Virus record (IMG/VR): IMGVR_UViG_3300031658_003181 | Coordinates: 1-28,652 of that record | DNA length: 28,652 nucleotides | Direction: 5' to 3' (one strand) | From: a virus | In this document: in pieces, positions 16,719 through 23,554 of the stretch | How the letters are laid out: every line of letters begins with the position of its first letter | How positions within the stretch are numbered: the first letter of the stretch is position 1 | Program-made: the position numbers and the translations under genes | The notes under the pieces: generated by a model | Database searches by the model: none | What the model saw: only the letters and a program-made list of their open reading frames with translations | What the model was told of the DNA's origin: nothing

Positions 16719-18142
16719 TACAATGGGGAATTAGTGCTGGTACACACGATGCGTCTATATCAGTAATACAAAATAACAAAATACTCTTTGCTTCTCACAG
16801 TGAGAGGTTTAGTGGTATAAAGAATGATGCCTTTCTTAACCCATCAATAGTAGATTATGCTTTACAATACGGCGAACCTGCCGAAATATGTTGGTACGAG
16901 AACCCATACTTGAAGGCCGCGAGAAAAATATATGCCGGTCAGAAACGAGTATGGTTTAATCCCAGAGAATACCTCAAGAAGTTTGGTTTGACTGCGCCTG
17001 TAGTTTATGCCACCCACCACCAATCACACGCCGCTGGCGGTTACTACACCTCGCCGTTTCCCTCTGCGGCGACTCTAGTGATGGATGCCATAGGTGAGTT
17101 CACTACATCTTCTATATGGGGTGATGGGTTGAAAAAACTATGGAGTTCTTCATACCCACGTTCCGTTGGATTGTTCTATTCTGCAATGACCGCGAGGATT
17201 GGTCTCAAACCAAACGAAGACGAATATATTCTTATGGGTATGTCTGCTTATGGTGACCCTTGGAGATTCTTTGATTCAATCAAGGCCGAGATATGTGATG
17301 CCAAGTCTTTGCATCGTGGATGTATGTGGTGGAACCCAGACTTAAAGGAAGAAGATTATTTTGATGTCGCTGCATCCACTCAGGTGATATATGAACTGAT
17401 ATTTAGAAAGATGCTTGAAGAGACACAGAAGTTAACTCGAAACTCCAATTTAGTTTTTTCTGGTGGATGTGCTTTGAATTGTTTGGCTAACCGACACATA
17501 CGCCAGTATTTTGACAACCATTGGATTATGCCTAATCCCGGCGATGCTGGGTCTAGTATTGGTGCAGTAGCTGCTCGCAACAAAACTCGGATAGAGTGGG
17601 ATACGCCTTATCTTGGATATGATATAAAGGGGGCATATCCAATCGATGATATGTTACGGGAATTGAAAGACAACAAGATAGTCGGTGTTGCGAATGGCAA
17701 AGCTGAGTTTGGCCCAAGGTCGTTGGGTAATCGTAGTCTTCTTGCAGACCCCCGTGGGCAGGAGATGAAAGTTCTTGTTAACAAGATAAAGAAGAGACAG
17801 GAGTTCAGACCATTTGCGCCAGTGATACTACAGGAAGATGTGCATAAATATTTCAAAGTTAACAGGAGATTTAAATCACCATACATGCAAGAAATAGTTG
17901 AATGCAGGAACCCAGAATTATTTCCTGCTATCGTACACAAGGATGGTACTAGTAGGATACAGACGGTAAACTCAGAACAACACAGCGGATTGGCACAACT
18001 TTTGAGAAGGTGGAAGGCGGAAGGTAATCACCCAATCCTCTTGAACACGAGTCTAAATATTAAAGGACAACCAATGGTTAATACTGAGGTTGATGGGAAA
18101 GAATTTACAGAAAAGTATGGAGTTAAAGTGTGCGTAGGATAA
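16715..18142 (+). CDS. NodU/CmcH-family carbamoyltransferase
   Basis: Family role: transfer of a carbamoyl group from carbamoyl phosphate, via carbamoyl-adenylate, to a hydroxyl of a sugar or small molecule. Seen (475 aa): GTHDASI at 9-15, SERFSGIKND at 29-38, the metal-binding HHQSHAAGGYYTSPF block (His101/102 and His105), FSGGCALN in the ATP-binding domain, then AEFGPRSLGNRS and LADPRGQ in the C-terminal YrdC-like half, and NTSLNIKGQPMVNT near the end. Cellular members are often about 100 residues longer at the C-terminus; all catalytic blocks are present, so I read this as a compact version. It gives the clearest chemical clue for the region: something hydroxylated, probably a sugar, is carbamoylated. 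Confidence 0.88.
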   Translation: MIQWGISAGTHDASISVIQNNKILFASHSERFSGIKNDAFLNPSIVDYALQYGEPAEICWYENPYLKAARKIYAGQKRVWFNPREYLKKFGLTAPVVYATHHQSHAAGGYYTSPFPSAATLVMDAIGEFTTSSIWGDGLKKLWSSSYPRSVGLFYSAMTARIGLKPNEDEYILMGMSAYGDPWRFFDSIKAEICDAKSLHRGCMWWNPDLKEEDYFDVAASTQVIYELIFRKMLEETQKLTRNSNLVFSGGCALNCLANRHIRQYFDNHWIMPNPGDAGSSIGAVAARNKTRIEWDTPYLGYDIKGAYPIDDMLRELKDNKIVGVANGKAEFGPRSLGNRSLLADPRGQEMKVLVNKIKKRQEFRPFAPVILQEDVHKYFKVNRRFKSPYMQEIVECRNPELFPAIVHKDGTSRIQTVNSEQHSGLAQLLRRWKAEGNHPILLNTSLNIKGQPMVNTEVDGKEFTEKYGVKVCVG

Positions 18143-18996
18143 AATATCATGGAGGTGAACAGATTGAGGTAGATGCTTTGCATTTTTATGGGTGTTCATA
18201 TGTTGCAGGGCAAGAGTTATTGGACAGTGAAATACCAGACCCAATGCAGATTAGTGATAAGGAGATGTCACTTCAGCCGGGCGAGAAACAGGCCGACTAT
18301 TATAGGAGAAGACTTCAACGAGAGTTGCAATGGATTAAAAAAATTAAGTTGGAAAAACAACAGGCATGGCCTGCTCATATGTGTGAGGTATTGAAGGTGA
18401 TGTGTTTTAATCATGCATCACACGGTTCTTCAATGACGCAGATGAAGGCGAATATTGTACAACATATTATGGAAGACAAGTATGACAAGGAAACGGAAGC
18501 TATAGTTGTTGGGTTGACTGCCATCGACAGAGAAATGGTTTGGGCTTCCGAAGAGAACCAAGTACATGGATCGGGTAAGATTGGTGTGGCTAGGAGTATG
18601 GTAGTAGCTCTAAATTATGAGAGGGCAGGTTATCAAGACTTTTCTAGAACCTACATTCAGTTGAAGACGGACTTTCACAATCTTTGGAATTATATGCATG
18701 AACTTTGGAATATAATTAATATATGCGAAATGAATGGAGTGAGGGTTTACTTTGTGCCTATGTTGTATCCATTCAACCTAACGTGGTATTCAAAATCATA
18801 TGATATAGATATAATCAACCCAGAATACCATGAACAGCTGCAATTCCTAGAATCAAAAATAGATAAGTATGTCTTAGAAGGGATGAAAGTTGACCCTCTA
18901 GGGGCCAACATAATATCGCATTTACCAAGGGGCCATCCATGCGCCGAAAGTCACAAAAGATATGGCGTTAAGGTCGGTAACAAGTTAGCACTATGA
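18130..18996 (+). CDS. SGNH-hydrolase-like protein, copy 2
   Basis: Seen (288 aa): FYGCSYVAGQEL with Ser23 as likely nucleophile, NHASHGSSMT as the Gly/Asn block, and a C-terminal GHPCAESH (His269 or His275) in the place of the catalytic Asp/His block. The start is GTG 18130, seven bases after GGAG (18119-18122). A second strong ribosome site GGAGGTGA (18150-18157) lies just inside the reading frame but is followed only by an in-frame ATT, so a shorter form starting there is possible but would need a rare codon. The protein pairs with the SGNH-like gene at 15262, flanking the oxygenase and carbamoyltransferase. Confidence 0.62.
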   Translation: MRRIKYHGGEQIEVDALHFYGCSYVAGQELLDSEIPDPMQISDKEMSLQPGEKQADYYRRRLQRELQWIKKIKLEKQQAWPAHMCEVLKVMCFNHASHGSSMTQMKANIVQHIMEDKYDKETEAIVVGLTAIDREMVWASEENQVHGSGKIGVARSMVVALNYERAGYQDFSRTYIQLKTDFHNLWNYMHELWNIINICEMNGVRVYFVPMLYPFNLTWYSKSYDIDIINPEYHEQLQFLESKIDKYVLEGMKVDPLGANIISHLPRGHPCAESHKRYGVKVGNKLAL

Positions 18997-19292
18997 CCAA
19001 TAATATAATTAAGTTCCCCACGAAACTAAAGTGGGAACCAACTGGATATAGAATAAACCTATACACGGAAGAGGATATCTACATAGTTCTTTTATGTCTT
19101 AACATATCCGATGATCTAGATGACCCCAAGAAATGGGTTAGGAAAGATCTACGCACTCTAGAACCAGAATTCGTCATAGGCAAAATGGACGAATGTTTGG
19201 ACAACCAAGTATTATCCGAAAAAATCAAAAAAACCATTCGTAGAATCATGTCCTCAGCCGAGGTCGTGCCTTTGTCTGCGCTTTACAACTAG
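18993..19292 (+). CDS. Hypothetical protein
   Basis: Seen: 99 residues, ATGA overlap with the SGNH-like gene, start MTNNIIKFPTK. It has a middle segment of hydrophobic and acidic residues (YIVLLCLNISDDLDD) and a basic C-terminal helix. No recognised domain, signal or membrane span. Its position and overlap suggest that it is the last gene of the long plus-strand operon: the next gene starts 72 bases downstream. Confidence 0.62.
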   Translation: MTNNIIKFPTKLKWEPTGYRINLYTEEDIYIVLLCLNISDDLDDPKKWVRKDLRTLEPEFVIGKMDECLDNQVLSEKIKKTIRRIMSSAEVVPLSALYN

Positions 19293-19363
19293 GGAGAGTC
19301 TATGTAATCACACTCTTTGTGATGGAGTATTTTTTCAACCAACCATCTAGAGGAACACCCCAC

Positions 19364-20131
19364 ATGGCAAGACGCAAAACAAACCCCAACCTTACCGTAA
19401 TTGAGAATTATAATTCCGATGCCCAAACGGTAAAACAAAAATCAACACTAAAAATGCGGGTTGATGATTTAGTCACAATTGATGCACTCACTGAAACACA
19501 AGGACTGTTTTTATCTGAGTATACACGAGATGCCAAGGCGATGTTATTACATGGATGCGCTGGAACAGGTAAGACATATATTGCACTGTACAGAGCTTTA
19601 GAAGAAGTTTTAACGCGAGGAAATCCATACAAGAAAGTAGTTATAATCCGTTCTGCGGTTCCGTCCAGAGAGATAGGACACCTGCCAGGCGATGAAACGG
19701 AAAAGACGGCAGTCTACATGCAACCTTATATCGACATGTGTGCCGACTTATTCCCCACCAAACAACAAGCATTCCAGAGATTAATCGAACAAAAACATAT
19801 TGATTGGATGATAACCTCTTTTGTCAGGGGTATTACATTGGACAATGCAGTAATCATTGTCGATGAATGCCAGAATATGAATGATATGGAGATTAACTCA
19901 ATTATCACCCGCGTAGGCCACAACAGTAAAATCATATTTTGCGGTGATTTTCGACAGACTGACCTATACAAACGAGGCGATATGAGTGGATTGCAGAAAT
20001 TCATGATAATTGCTGATAATATGCCCTCTTTTCGGACATTTGAGTTCGGGACAGATGATATCGTGAGATCTGACCTAGTAAAAGAGTATCTGATTGCATT
20101 AATTAAATACGAGGAGGAATATGGGACATAA
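19364..20131 (+). CDS. phoH: PhoH-like P-loop ATPase
   Basis: PhoH-family proteins are ATPases, widespread in marine phages, with roles proposed in RNA metabolism or phosphate stress; the phage role is unsettled. Seen (255 aa from ATG 19364): an N-terminal basic tail (MARRKTNPN), a TETQ motif, Walker A GCAGTGKT at 64-71, RSAVPSREIGHLPGD, Walker B VIIVDECQNM and the GDFRQTD sensor segment, all standard for the family. ATG 19364 follows AGAGGA (19349-19354); an upstream in-frame ATG at 19319 lacks such a site and would add residues not typical of the family. Confidence 0.9.
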   Translation: MARRKTNPNLTVIENYNSDAQTVKQKSTLKMRVDDLVTIDALTETQGLFLSEYTRDAKAMLLHGCAGTGKTYIALYRALEEVLTRGNPYKKVVIIRSAVPSREIGHLPGDETEKTAVYMQPYIDMCADLFPTKQQAFQRLIEQKHIDWMITSFVRGITLDNAVIIVDECQNMNDMEINSIITRVGHNSKIIFCGDFRQTDLYKRGDMSGLQKFMIIADNMPSFRTFEFGTDDIVRSDLVKEYLIALIKYEEEYGT

Positions 20132-20146
20132 AAGGCGAAAAAAGAC

Positions 20147-20175
20147 TTGACAACTGCCTGAATAGCTGTTATAAT
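20147..20175 (+). promoter_or_regulatory. Consensus sigma70 promoter for the nuclease gene
   Basis: TTGACA at 20147-20152, a 17-base spacer and TATAAT at 20170-20175: both hexamers and the spacing are exact consensus. It lies in the 72-base gap between phoH and the nuclease, about 30 bases before the start codon. A host housekeeping polymerase should read it strongly, so the gene is probably early. Confidence 0.85.
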
Positions 20176-20203
20176 GGGTACATAAATTAGAGAAAGAGAG
20201 ATT

Positions 20204-20872
20204 ATGTTTACCCATATTACTGAAAAGCACACCTTCCCCCGTCTGATACGGGAGACCCATGACGGGAAAAGGTGTTATATGACGGACTCCGGTGATAGAT
20301 ACCCCTCTATCACCACCGTTTTAGGCCATAAGACTGCGCCCTCTATACAGAAGTGGCGCAAATATGTCGGAGAAGAAGAGGCGGATAAGATATCCCGCCA
20401 GGCTTCAGTTCGCGGCACAAAAATTCATGCTCTGTGCGAGGATTATGTCCTCAATCAAAGAACCGAAGTCACCCAACGAAATAGAATGTCTATTGTAGAA
20501 CTCCAAATGTTTAAGGACATGAAGACCTACATCGACAGGGTTGACAATATCCATTGCGTGGAACAATTCCTATACAGTGACCATCTACGGTTGGCTGGAC
20601 AGGCAGACCTTATCGCTGAATTTGATGGTAAACTATCCATCATTGACTTTAAGACATCTGGTAAGATAAAAAAGAAATCTTATATCAAGAGTTACTTTGC
20701 TCAGTGTGCTGGTTATGCCATCATGTTTGAGGAAAGAACAGGCATTCCTATTGACCAATCAGTGATTATCATTGGGGTTGCTAATGAAGACCCACAATTG
20801 TTCGTAGAAAAACGTGATAACTATACAGACTATTTGTTAGAATGTAGAGATTATTATGAAGAAACTGCTTGA
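20204..20872 (+). CDS. PD-(D/E)XK exonuclease, RecB/Cas4-like
   Basis: Seen (222 aa): VRGTKIHALCEDY (the GxxxH-type motif I with His75), a conserved Glu (Glu120), then AGQADLIAEF (Asp135) and LSIIDFKTSG with Asp148 and Lys150 forming the D...DxK metal-binding core, followed by a Gln (Gln167) helix. This order is that of RecB/Cas4-type nucleases, which degrade or resect DNA; in T4-like marine phages such genes lie near the replication genes. No Cas4 iron-sulphur cysteines are apparent. The stop codon lies inside the -35 box of the next promoter. Confidence 0.85.
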   Translation: MFTHITEKHTFPRLIRETHDGKRCYMTDSGDRYPSITTVLGHKTAPSIQKWRKYVGEEEADKISRQASVRGTKIHALCEDYVLNQRTEVTQRNRMSIVELQMFKDMKTYIDRVDNIHCVEQFLYSDHLRLAGQADLIAEFDGKLSIIDFKTSGKIKKKSYIKSYFAQCAGYAIMFEERTGIPIDQSVIIIGVANEDPQLFVEKRDNYTDYLLECRDYYEETA

Positions 20873-20897
20873 CATTTGCTTGGATATGAGGTATTAT
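20869..20897 (+). promoter_or_regulatory. Strong sigma70 promoter of the tmRNA
   Basis: TTGACA at 20869-20874 (overlapping the nuclease stop), a 17-base spacer and TATTAT at 20892-20897. It places a start near 20904, right before the tmRNA acceptor half. It is immediately followed by a late-promoter octamer (20902-20909), so the RNA can probably be made both early and late. Confidence 0.78.
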
Positions 20898-20901
20898 ACC
20901 T

Positions 20902-20909
20902 TATAAATA
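20902..20909 (+). promoter_or_regulatory. T4-type late promoter (TATAAATA)
   Basis: Exact TATAAATA octamer, the -10-only element used by T4-type late transcription (gp55/gp33/sliding clamp), in an intergenic position five bases after the sigma70 -10 box. gp33 is encoded at 22701 in this window, so the machinery is plausibly present. It would start RNA near 20915, just upstream of the tmRNA acceptor piece. Confidence 0.6.
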
Positions 20910-21099
20910 ACTAACACTCGATGAAACAAGTCGAACGGTCATCAAGACGGGAGTGCGAATCTCCCCGCCTCCACCATAAGGGCATTTGTAAGTCACAATG
21001 GTGTCCTTATGATGGGGGCGAATAGGTATCGATTGGGGCTAATTAGGTGCGTGGAGAGTTCGGTGAGGAAGCTACCGTGAACGCAACAAAACTATAAAT

Positions 21100-21144
21100 G
21101 CAGAAGATAACTTTGCACATGAGAATTACGCTATAGCGGCGTAG
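21100..21144 (+). other. tmRNA tag reading frame (AEDNFAHENYAIAA, stop)
   Basis: Fourteen sense codons from GCA 21100 to GCG 21141, then TAG. The resume codon GCA encodes Ala. The tag begins AEDNFA, like alphaproteobacterial tags (ANDNFA-type), and ends in IAA, a variant of the LAA/VAA end read by ClpXP. Cyanobacterial tags, the other common permuted class, look different (ANxIVxF), which argues for an alphaproteobacterial host. Confidence 0.85.
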
Positions 21145-21161
21145 TCGCTCGGGGTTCTTGA

Positions 21162-21195
21162 GACAGTTCCTAGCAACAGAATACTGTTTCTTTTT
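21162..21195 (+). terminator. Probable tmRNA terminator
   Basis: Six-base stem GACAGT (21162-21167) with ACTGTT (21183-21188, one G-U pair), then TCTTTTT. The loop is long (15 bases), so it may be leaky and let the tmRNA promoters also serve the hydrolase gene that follows. Confidence 0.45.
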
Positions 21196-21219
21196 ATCTC
21201 CCTAAGAGAAGGATAAAAA

Positions 21220-21780
21220 ATGAATCTGTTTTTAAGTAACATAGTACTTGTATCACTTTCATTATGGCCTGTTACTGCAACACAGACAAGTGTTGAAGAG
21301 GTAGTTCAACAAGAGATTACTTTAAGTCCCGAAACAGAAATTGTTTTAGACAAGAAGGAAATCAATTGTCTTGCAGTTAACATGTATCACGAGGCTAGAG
21401 GAGAAAGTACTGAGGGACAACTCGCAGTGGCTTTCGTGACTCTCAATCGAATGGAGAGTAAATCTTATCCCGATTCGGTTTGCGGAGTTGTTTATCAAGG
21501 TAGACACAAACCTTCTTGGAAGGATGAGGCAATACTGGTTCCTATAAGATGGAGGTGTCAGTTCAGTTGGTACTGTGATGGCAAACCAGACATTGTACGC
21601 GACACAGATTTGTTTAATGAAATGGTGCATTTGTCAATTGATGTTTGGCGGGGAAGACACGAAGATATGACAGACGGAAGTTTGTTCTATCATGCTGATT
21701 ATGTACAACCATCATGGGCAAAAAGTATGGTAATGGTAACACAAATAGATAGACACATGTTTTATAGAATGGCAAACTAA
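21220..21780 (+). CDS. SleB-type cell wall hydrolase, exported
   Basis: Family role: hydrolase_2/SleB enzymes cut peptidoglycan glycan strands; phages use them to degrade the host wall. Seen (186 aa): a hydrophobic N-terminal segment (residues 2-20, LFLSNIVLVSLSLWPV) that looks like a signal peptide or signal-arrest-release anchor, then the catalytic YHEARGES block with Glu58, a LNR motif, CQFSWYCDGK and a C-terminal FYHADYVQPSWA block typical of SleB. AGAAGGA lies upstream of ATG 21220. It could be the lysis enzyme; it follows the tmRNA without a clear promoter of its own. Confidence 0.85.
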   Translation: MNLFLSNIVLVSLSLWPVTATQTSVEEVVQQEITLSPETEIVLDKKEINCLAVNMYHEARGESTEGQLAVAFVTLNRMESKSYPDSVCGVVYQGRHKPSWKDEAILVPIRWRCQFSWYCDGKPDIVRDTDLFNEMVHLSIDVWRGRHEDMTDGSLFYHADYVQPSWAKSMVMVTQIDRHMFYRMAN

Positions 21781-21781
21781 A

Positions 21782-22699
21782 ATGGATGAAGCTCATAACT
21801 TTATAGTTACAGGTGGATGCGGATTTATCGGTTCGCATTTGGTAGAGGCATTGGTCTTACACGGACAGAATGTTTTAGTAATCGATGATATGCGTAAAGG
21901 TGATTACAAGATAGACTACAAGAATGTAGAGTATCTCCACCAAGATGTTGCCACTGCAATCCCGATAGGAAAATACGATGCAGTATTTCATTTAGCTGCA
22001 ACACCCAGAATTCGTTATTCTCAAACAGACCCCTTTGGTACAATTACAAATAACATTAATTCAACTATGGTAGTTGCCGAGTATGCGAGAAGAGAAGGAA
22101 TCCCCTTGTTTTTCGCTGCCTCTTCTAGTACCCAGTTTGTTCACCACCAATCAAACCCATACACGTTCTCCAAGACTGTCAGTGAGGAAATCTTACAACT
22201 ATACCATGAACAATATGGTCTTGATTATCACATGATGTTTTTCTATAATGTGTATGGGCCAAGAGAGGCTGACTACGGTGAGTACAGTACCGTTGTTCGG
22301 GCATTTAAGAAATGCGTGGAAACCGGAAAACCGCTCAGGGTATTTGGTAGTGGTAATAAAACACGCGACTTCACACATATCCATGATGTTGTAGATGGTA
22401 TGATGAAACTGTTGACCACAAAGAACAAACCAAGAGAAGTCCATTTTGGTTCTGGAAACCCTCACAGTATACTGGAGATTGCAAACGCATTTAATCACTC
22501 CAAGATACACGAGTTTGATAAGCCAGGCGAGGCAGAGGCGACAGAGTGTTTGAGACCTTATATCGAATCTCAGTATGACGTTATTCGATATATTGAGAAT
22601 TGGAAGAATGATTTTGATGAAGAAAAGATTTTAAGAAATATAGATAACGAATTTAATAATGTGGATGAGAAGTATGCCAAAATTGATAGTAGACAATGA
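21782..22699 (+). CDS. NAD-dependent nucleotide-sugar epimerase/dehydratase (extended SDR)
   Basis: Family role: 4-epimerisation, dehydration or decarboxylation of a nucleotide sugar. Seen (305 aa): TGGCGFIGSHL at 10-20 (NAD loop), DDM at 35-37, FHLAA at 69-73, SSSTQF at 114-119 (catalytic Ser/Thr region), YTFSK with Tyr127 and Lys131, YNVYGPR, and a late GSGNKTRDFTHIHDV segment. All active-site positions are intact. It starts two bases after the hydrolase stop. Together with the two dehydrogenases it gives the phage at least three nucleotide-sugar enzymes; UDP-glucuronate or UDP-glucose is a likely substrate by analogy, not proven. Confidence 0.88.
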   Translation: MDEAHNFIVTGGCGFIGSHLVEALVLHGQNVLVIDDMRKGDYKIDYKNVEYLHQDVATAIPIGKYDAVFHLAATPRIRYSQTDPFGTITNNINSTMVVAEYARREGIPLFFAASSSTQFVHHQSNPYTFSKTVSEEILQLYHEQYGLDYHMMFFYNVYGPREADYGEYSTVVRAFKKCVETGKPLRVFGSGNKTRDFTHIHDVVDGMMKLLTTKNKPREVHFGSGNPHSILEIANAFNHSKIHEFDKPGEAEATECLRPYIESQYDVIRYIENWKNDFDEEKILRNIDNEFNNVDEKYAKIDSRQ

Positions 22700-22700
22700 T

Positions 22701-22964
22701 ATGCAAAAGACCGAAACAGTAAGTGACCAATTCCTTATTACTAAGGAGTTTAAGAGTTCCTCCGATTTTTCCCAACATATAGAAAAGAAAGCCGTCAGTG
22801 GTGGAAACTATATTGATGTTCTCGTAGAGTATTGTACGAAGAATGGAATAGAAATCGAGAGTGTTAAGAAACTCCTTACTGCCTCCCTGAAAGAAAAAAT
22901 CAAAGCAGAAGCAATAGACCTCAATTTGGTCAAAGGTGAGAAGTCCTGTAAGTTGCCACTGTGA
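22701..22964 (+). CDS. 33: Late-transcription coactivator gp33-like
   Basis: In T4, gp33 bridges RNA polymerase and the sliding clamp to activate late promoters. Seen (87 aa from ATG 22701): ITKEFKSSSDFSQHIE, then YIDVLVEYCTKNGIEIESV and a basic helix LKEKIKAEAIDLNLVKGE. This pattern (aspartate-helix, YID...YC, LKxKIxxEA) is that of the phage late coactivators, and the order 33-59-32 is the T4 order. The epimerase stop lies one base before the ATG. An in-frame ATG at 22659 would overlap the epimerase by 41 bases and add residues unlike the family. The final Leu-Pro-Leu could be part of a clamp-binding tail. Confidence 0.72.
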   Translation: MQKTETVSDQFLITKEFKSSSDFSQHIEKKAVSGGNYIDVLVEYCTKNGIEIESVKKLLTASLKEKIKAEAIDLNLVKGEKSCKLPL

Positions 22965-23539
22965 TGGAACCCTTTGAAGTTTACAAACTGTACCTTGCTA
23001 TTAAACTTCACTTCACTACCAAGTCGTATGATGTAGTAAAGTACAAGGGGAAAGTCAGAGTCAAACAAGAAACCTTTCAGAAACGCAAAGACATGGTTTC
23101 CATAAAGAAGTTGGCTAGGGATTATAAACGCGAAGAGATTATTGATTTCTTAGTGGCTAATTTTGTCTCTGGTGAAAGATGGGGTGGAATGTTCGATGTA
23201 GGGGCATCCAAACGATACGAAGATTGGAAGATAAAAAAGACACAACGGGAATATCTTTTCAAGGGAGATGTTTCAAAGATACTACTGGAGATGGAGATAC
23301 AGAAAGTTTCGCCTTTTTATGAAATAAATGGAAAACAGGGCTTGACTTTTCGTCTGTACTATGGTAGAATGATCAACATTGAGACTCTTGTTATATTAGA
23401 TAAGATTTTCAATTTTGTAGGGGAGACTGACGATATTTTATTAGAAGATGTTGTACTACTAGTGAAGAAGTATCGTCCGTTTCTAAGAGTGACTGACACT
23501 ATGCGTGAAGTCGCAAAACAGCTTGCTCAACCTGTATAA
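22964..23539 (+). CDS. 59: DNA helicase loader gp59-like
   Basis: In T4, gp59 loads the gp41 helicase on gp32-coated forks. Seen (191 aa from ATG 22964, sharing the A of the upstream TGA): MEPFEVYKLYLAIKLHFT at the N-terminus, a YDVVKYKGK basic segment, KRKDM, and an all-helical remainder with FVSGERWGG, matching the helical T4 protein (217 aa) in layout. Position between gp33 and gp32 matches T4. GTG 22961 is an alternative start one codon earlier. Confidence 0.82.
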   Translation: MEPFEVYKLYLAIKLHFTTKSYDVVKYKGKVRVKQETFQKRKDMVSIKKLARDYKREEIIDFLVANFVSGERWGGMFDVGASKRYEDWKIKKTQREYLFKGDVSKILLEMEIQKVSPFYEINGKQGLTFRLYYGRMINIETLVILDKIFNFVGETDDILLEDVVLLVKKYRPFLRVTDTMREVAKQLAQPV

Positions 23540-23542
23540 ATA
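23535..23542 (+). promoter_or_regulatory. Possible late promoter TATAAATA at the end of gene 59
   Basis: Exact TATAAATA spanning the gp59 stop and running into the AGGAG ribosome site of the next gene. If used, the RNA would start near 23549, removing that ribosome site, so it could not serve the next small gene normally but might feed gp32. Overlap with coding and ribosome site makes a chance match possible. Confidence 0.35.
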
Positions 23543-23554
23543 GGAGTGTACATT

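Larger units (their letters stand above)
20910..21195 (+). ncRNA. ssrA: Circularly permuted (two-piece) tmRNA
   Basis: tmRNA rescues stalled ribosomes: it acts as an alanyl-tRNA and then as a short mRNA that adds a degradation tag. Here the halves are swapped. The acceptor piece (about 20910-20976) carries a T arm (GGGAG 20949-20953, seven-base loop, CTCCC 20961-20965) and ends CGCCTCC-ACCA at 20976. The coding piece starts at 21014 with GGGGGCG (21014-21020), which pairs with 20966-20972 in seven pairs, including the G3-U wobble that AlaRS recognises. The 37-base spacer 20977-21013 folds into a hairpin (20977-20984 with 21002-21009; inner 20986-20989 with 20995-20998), as expected of a segment removed by processing. 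The tag frame lies in the coding piece. The 5' and 3' ends are approximate. Permuted tmRNA genes are known from alphaproteobacteria, some cyanobacteria and some betaproteobacteria. Confidence 0.93.

Noticed and set aside
19307-19323. Hairpin ATCACA-ctctt-TGTGAT followed by a T-run at 19330-19335, between 19292 and phoH
   Set aside because: Only six pairs, and the T-run starts six bases after the stem, so it is a poor terminator; it may be a protein-binding palindrome but nothing supports that.
20910-20976. The CCA-ending segment as an ordinary tRNA gene
   Set aside because: It has a T arm and acceptor 3' strand but no anticodon arm or 5' acceptor strand upstream; its partner strand is at 21014, as in a permuted tmRNA.
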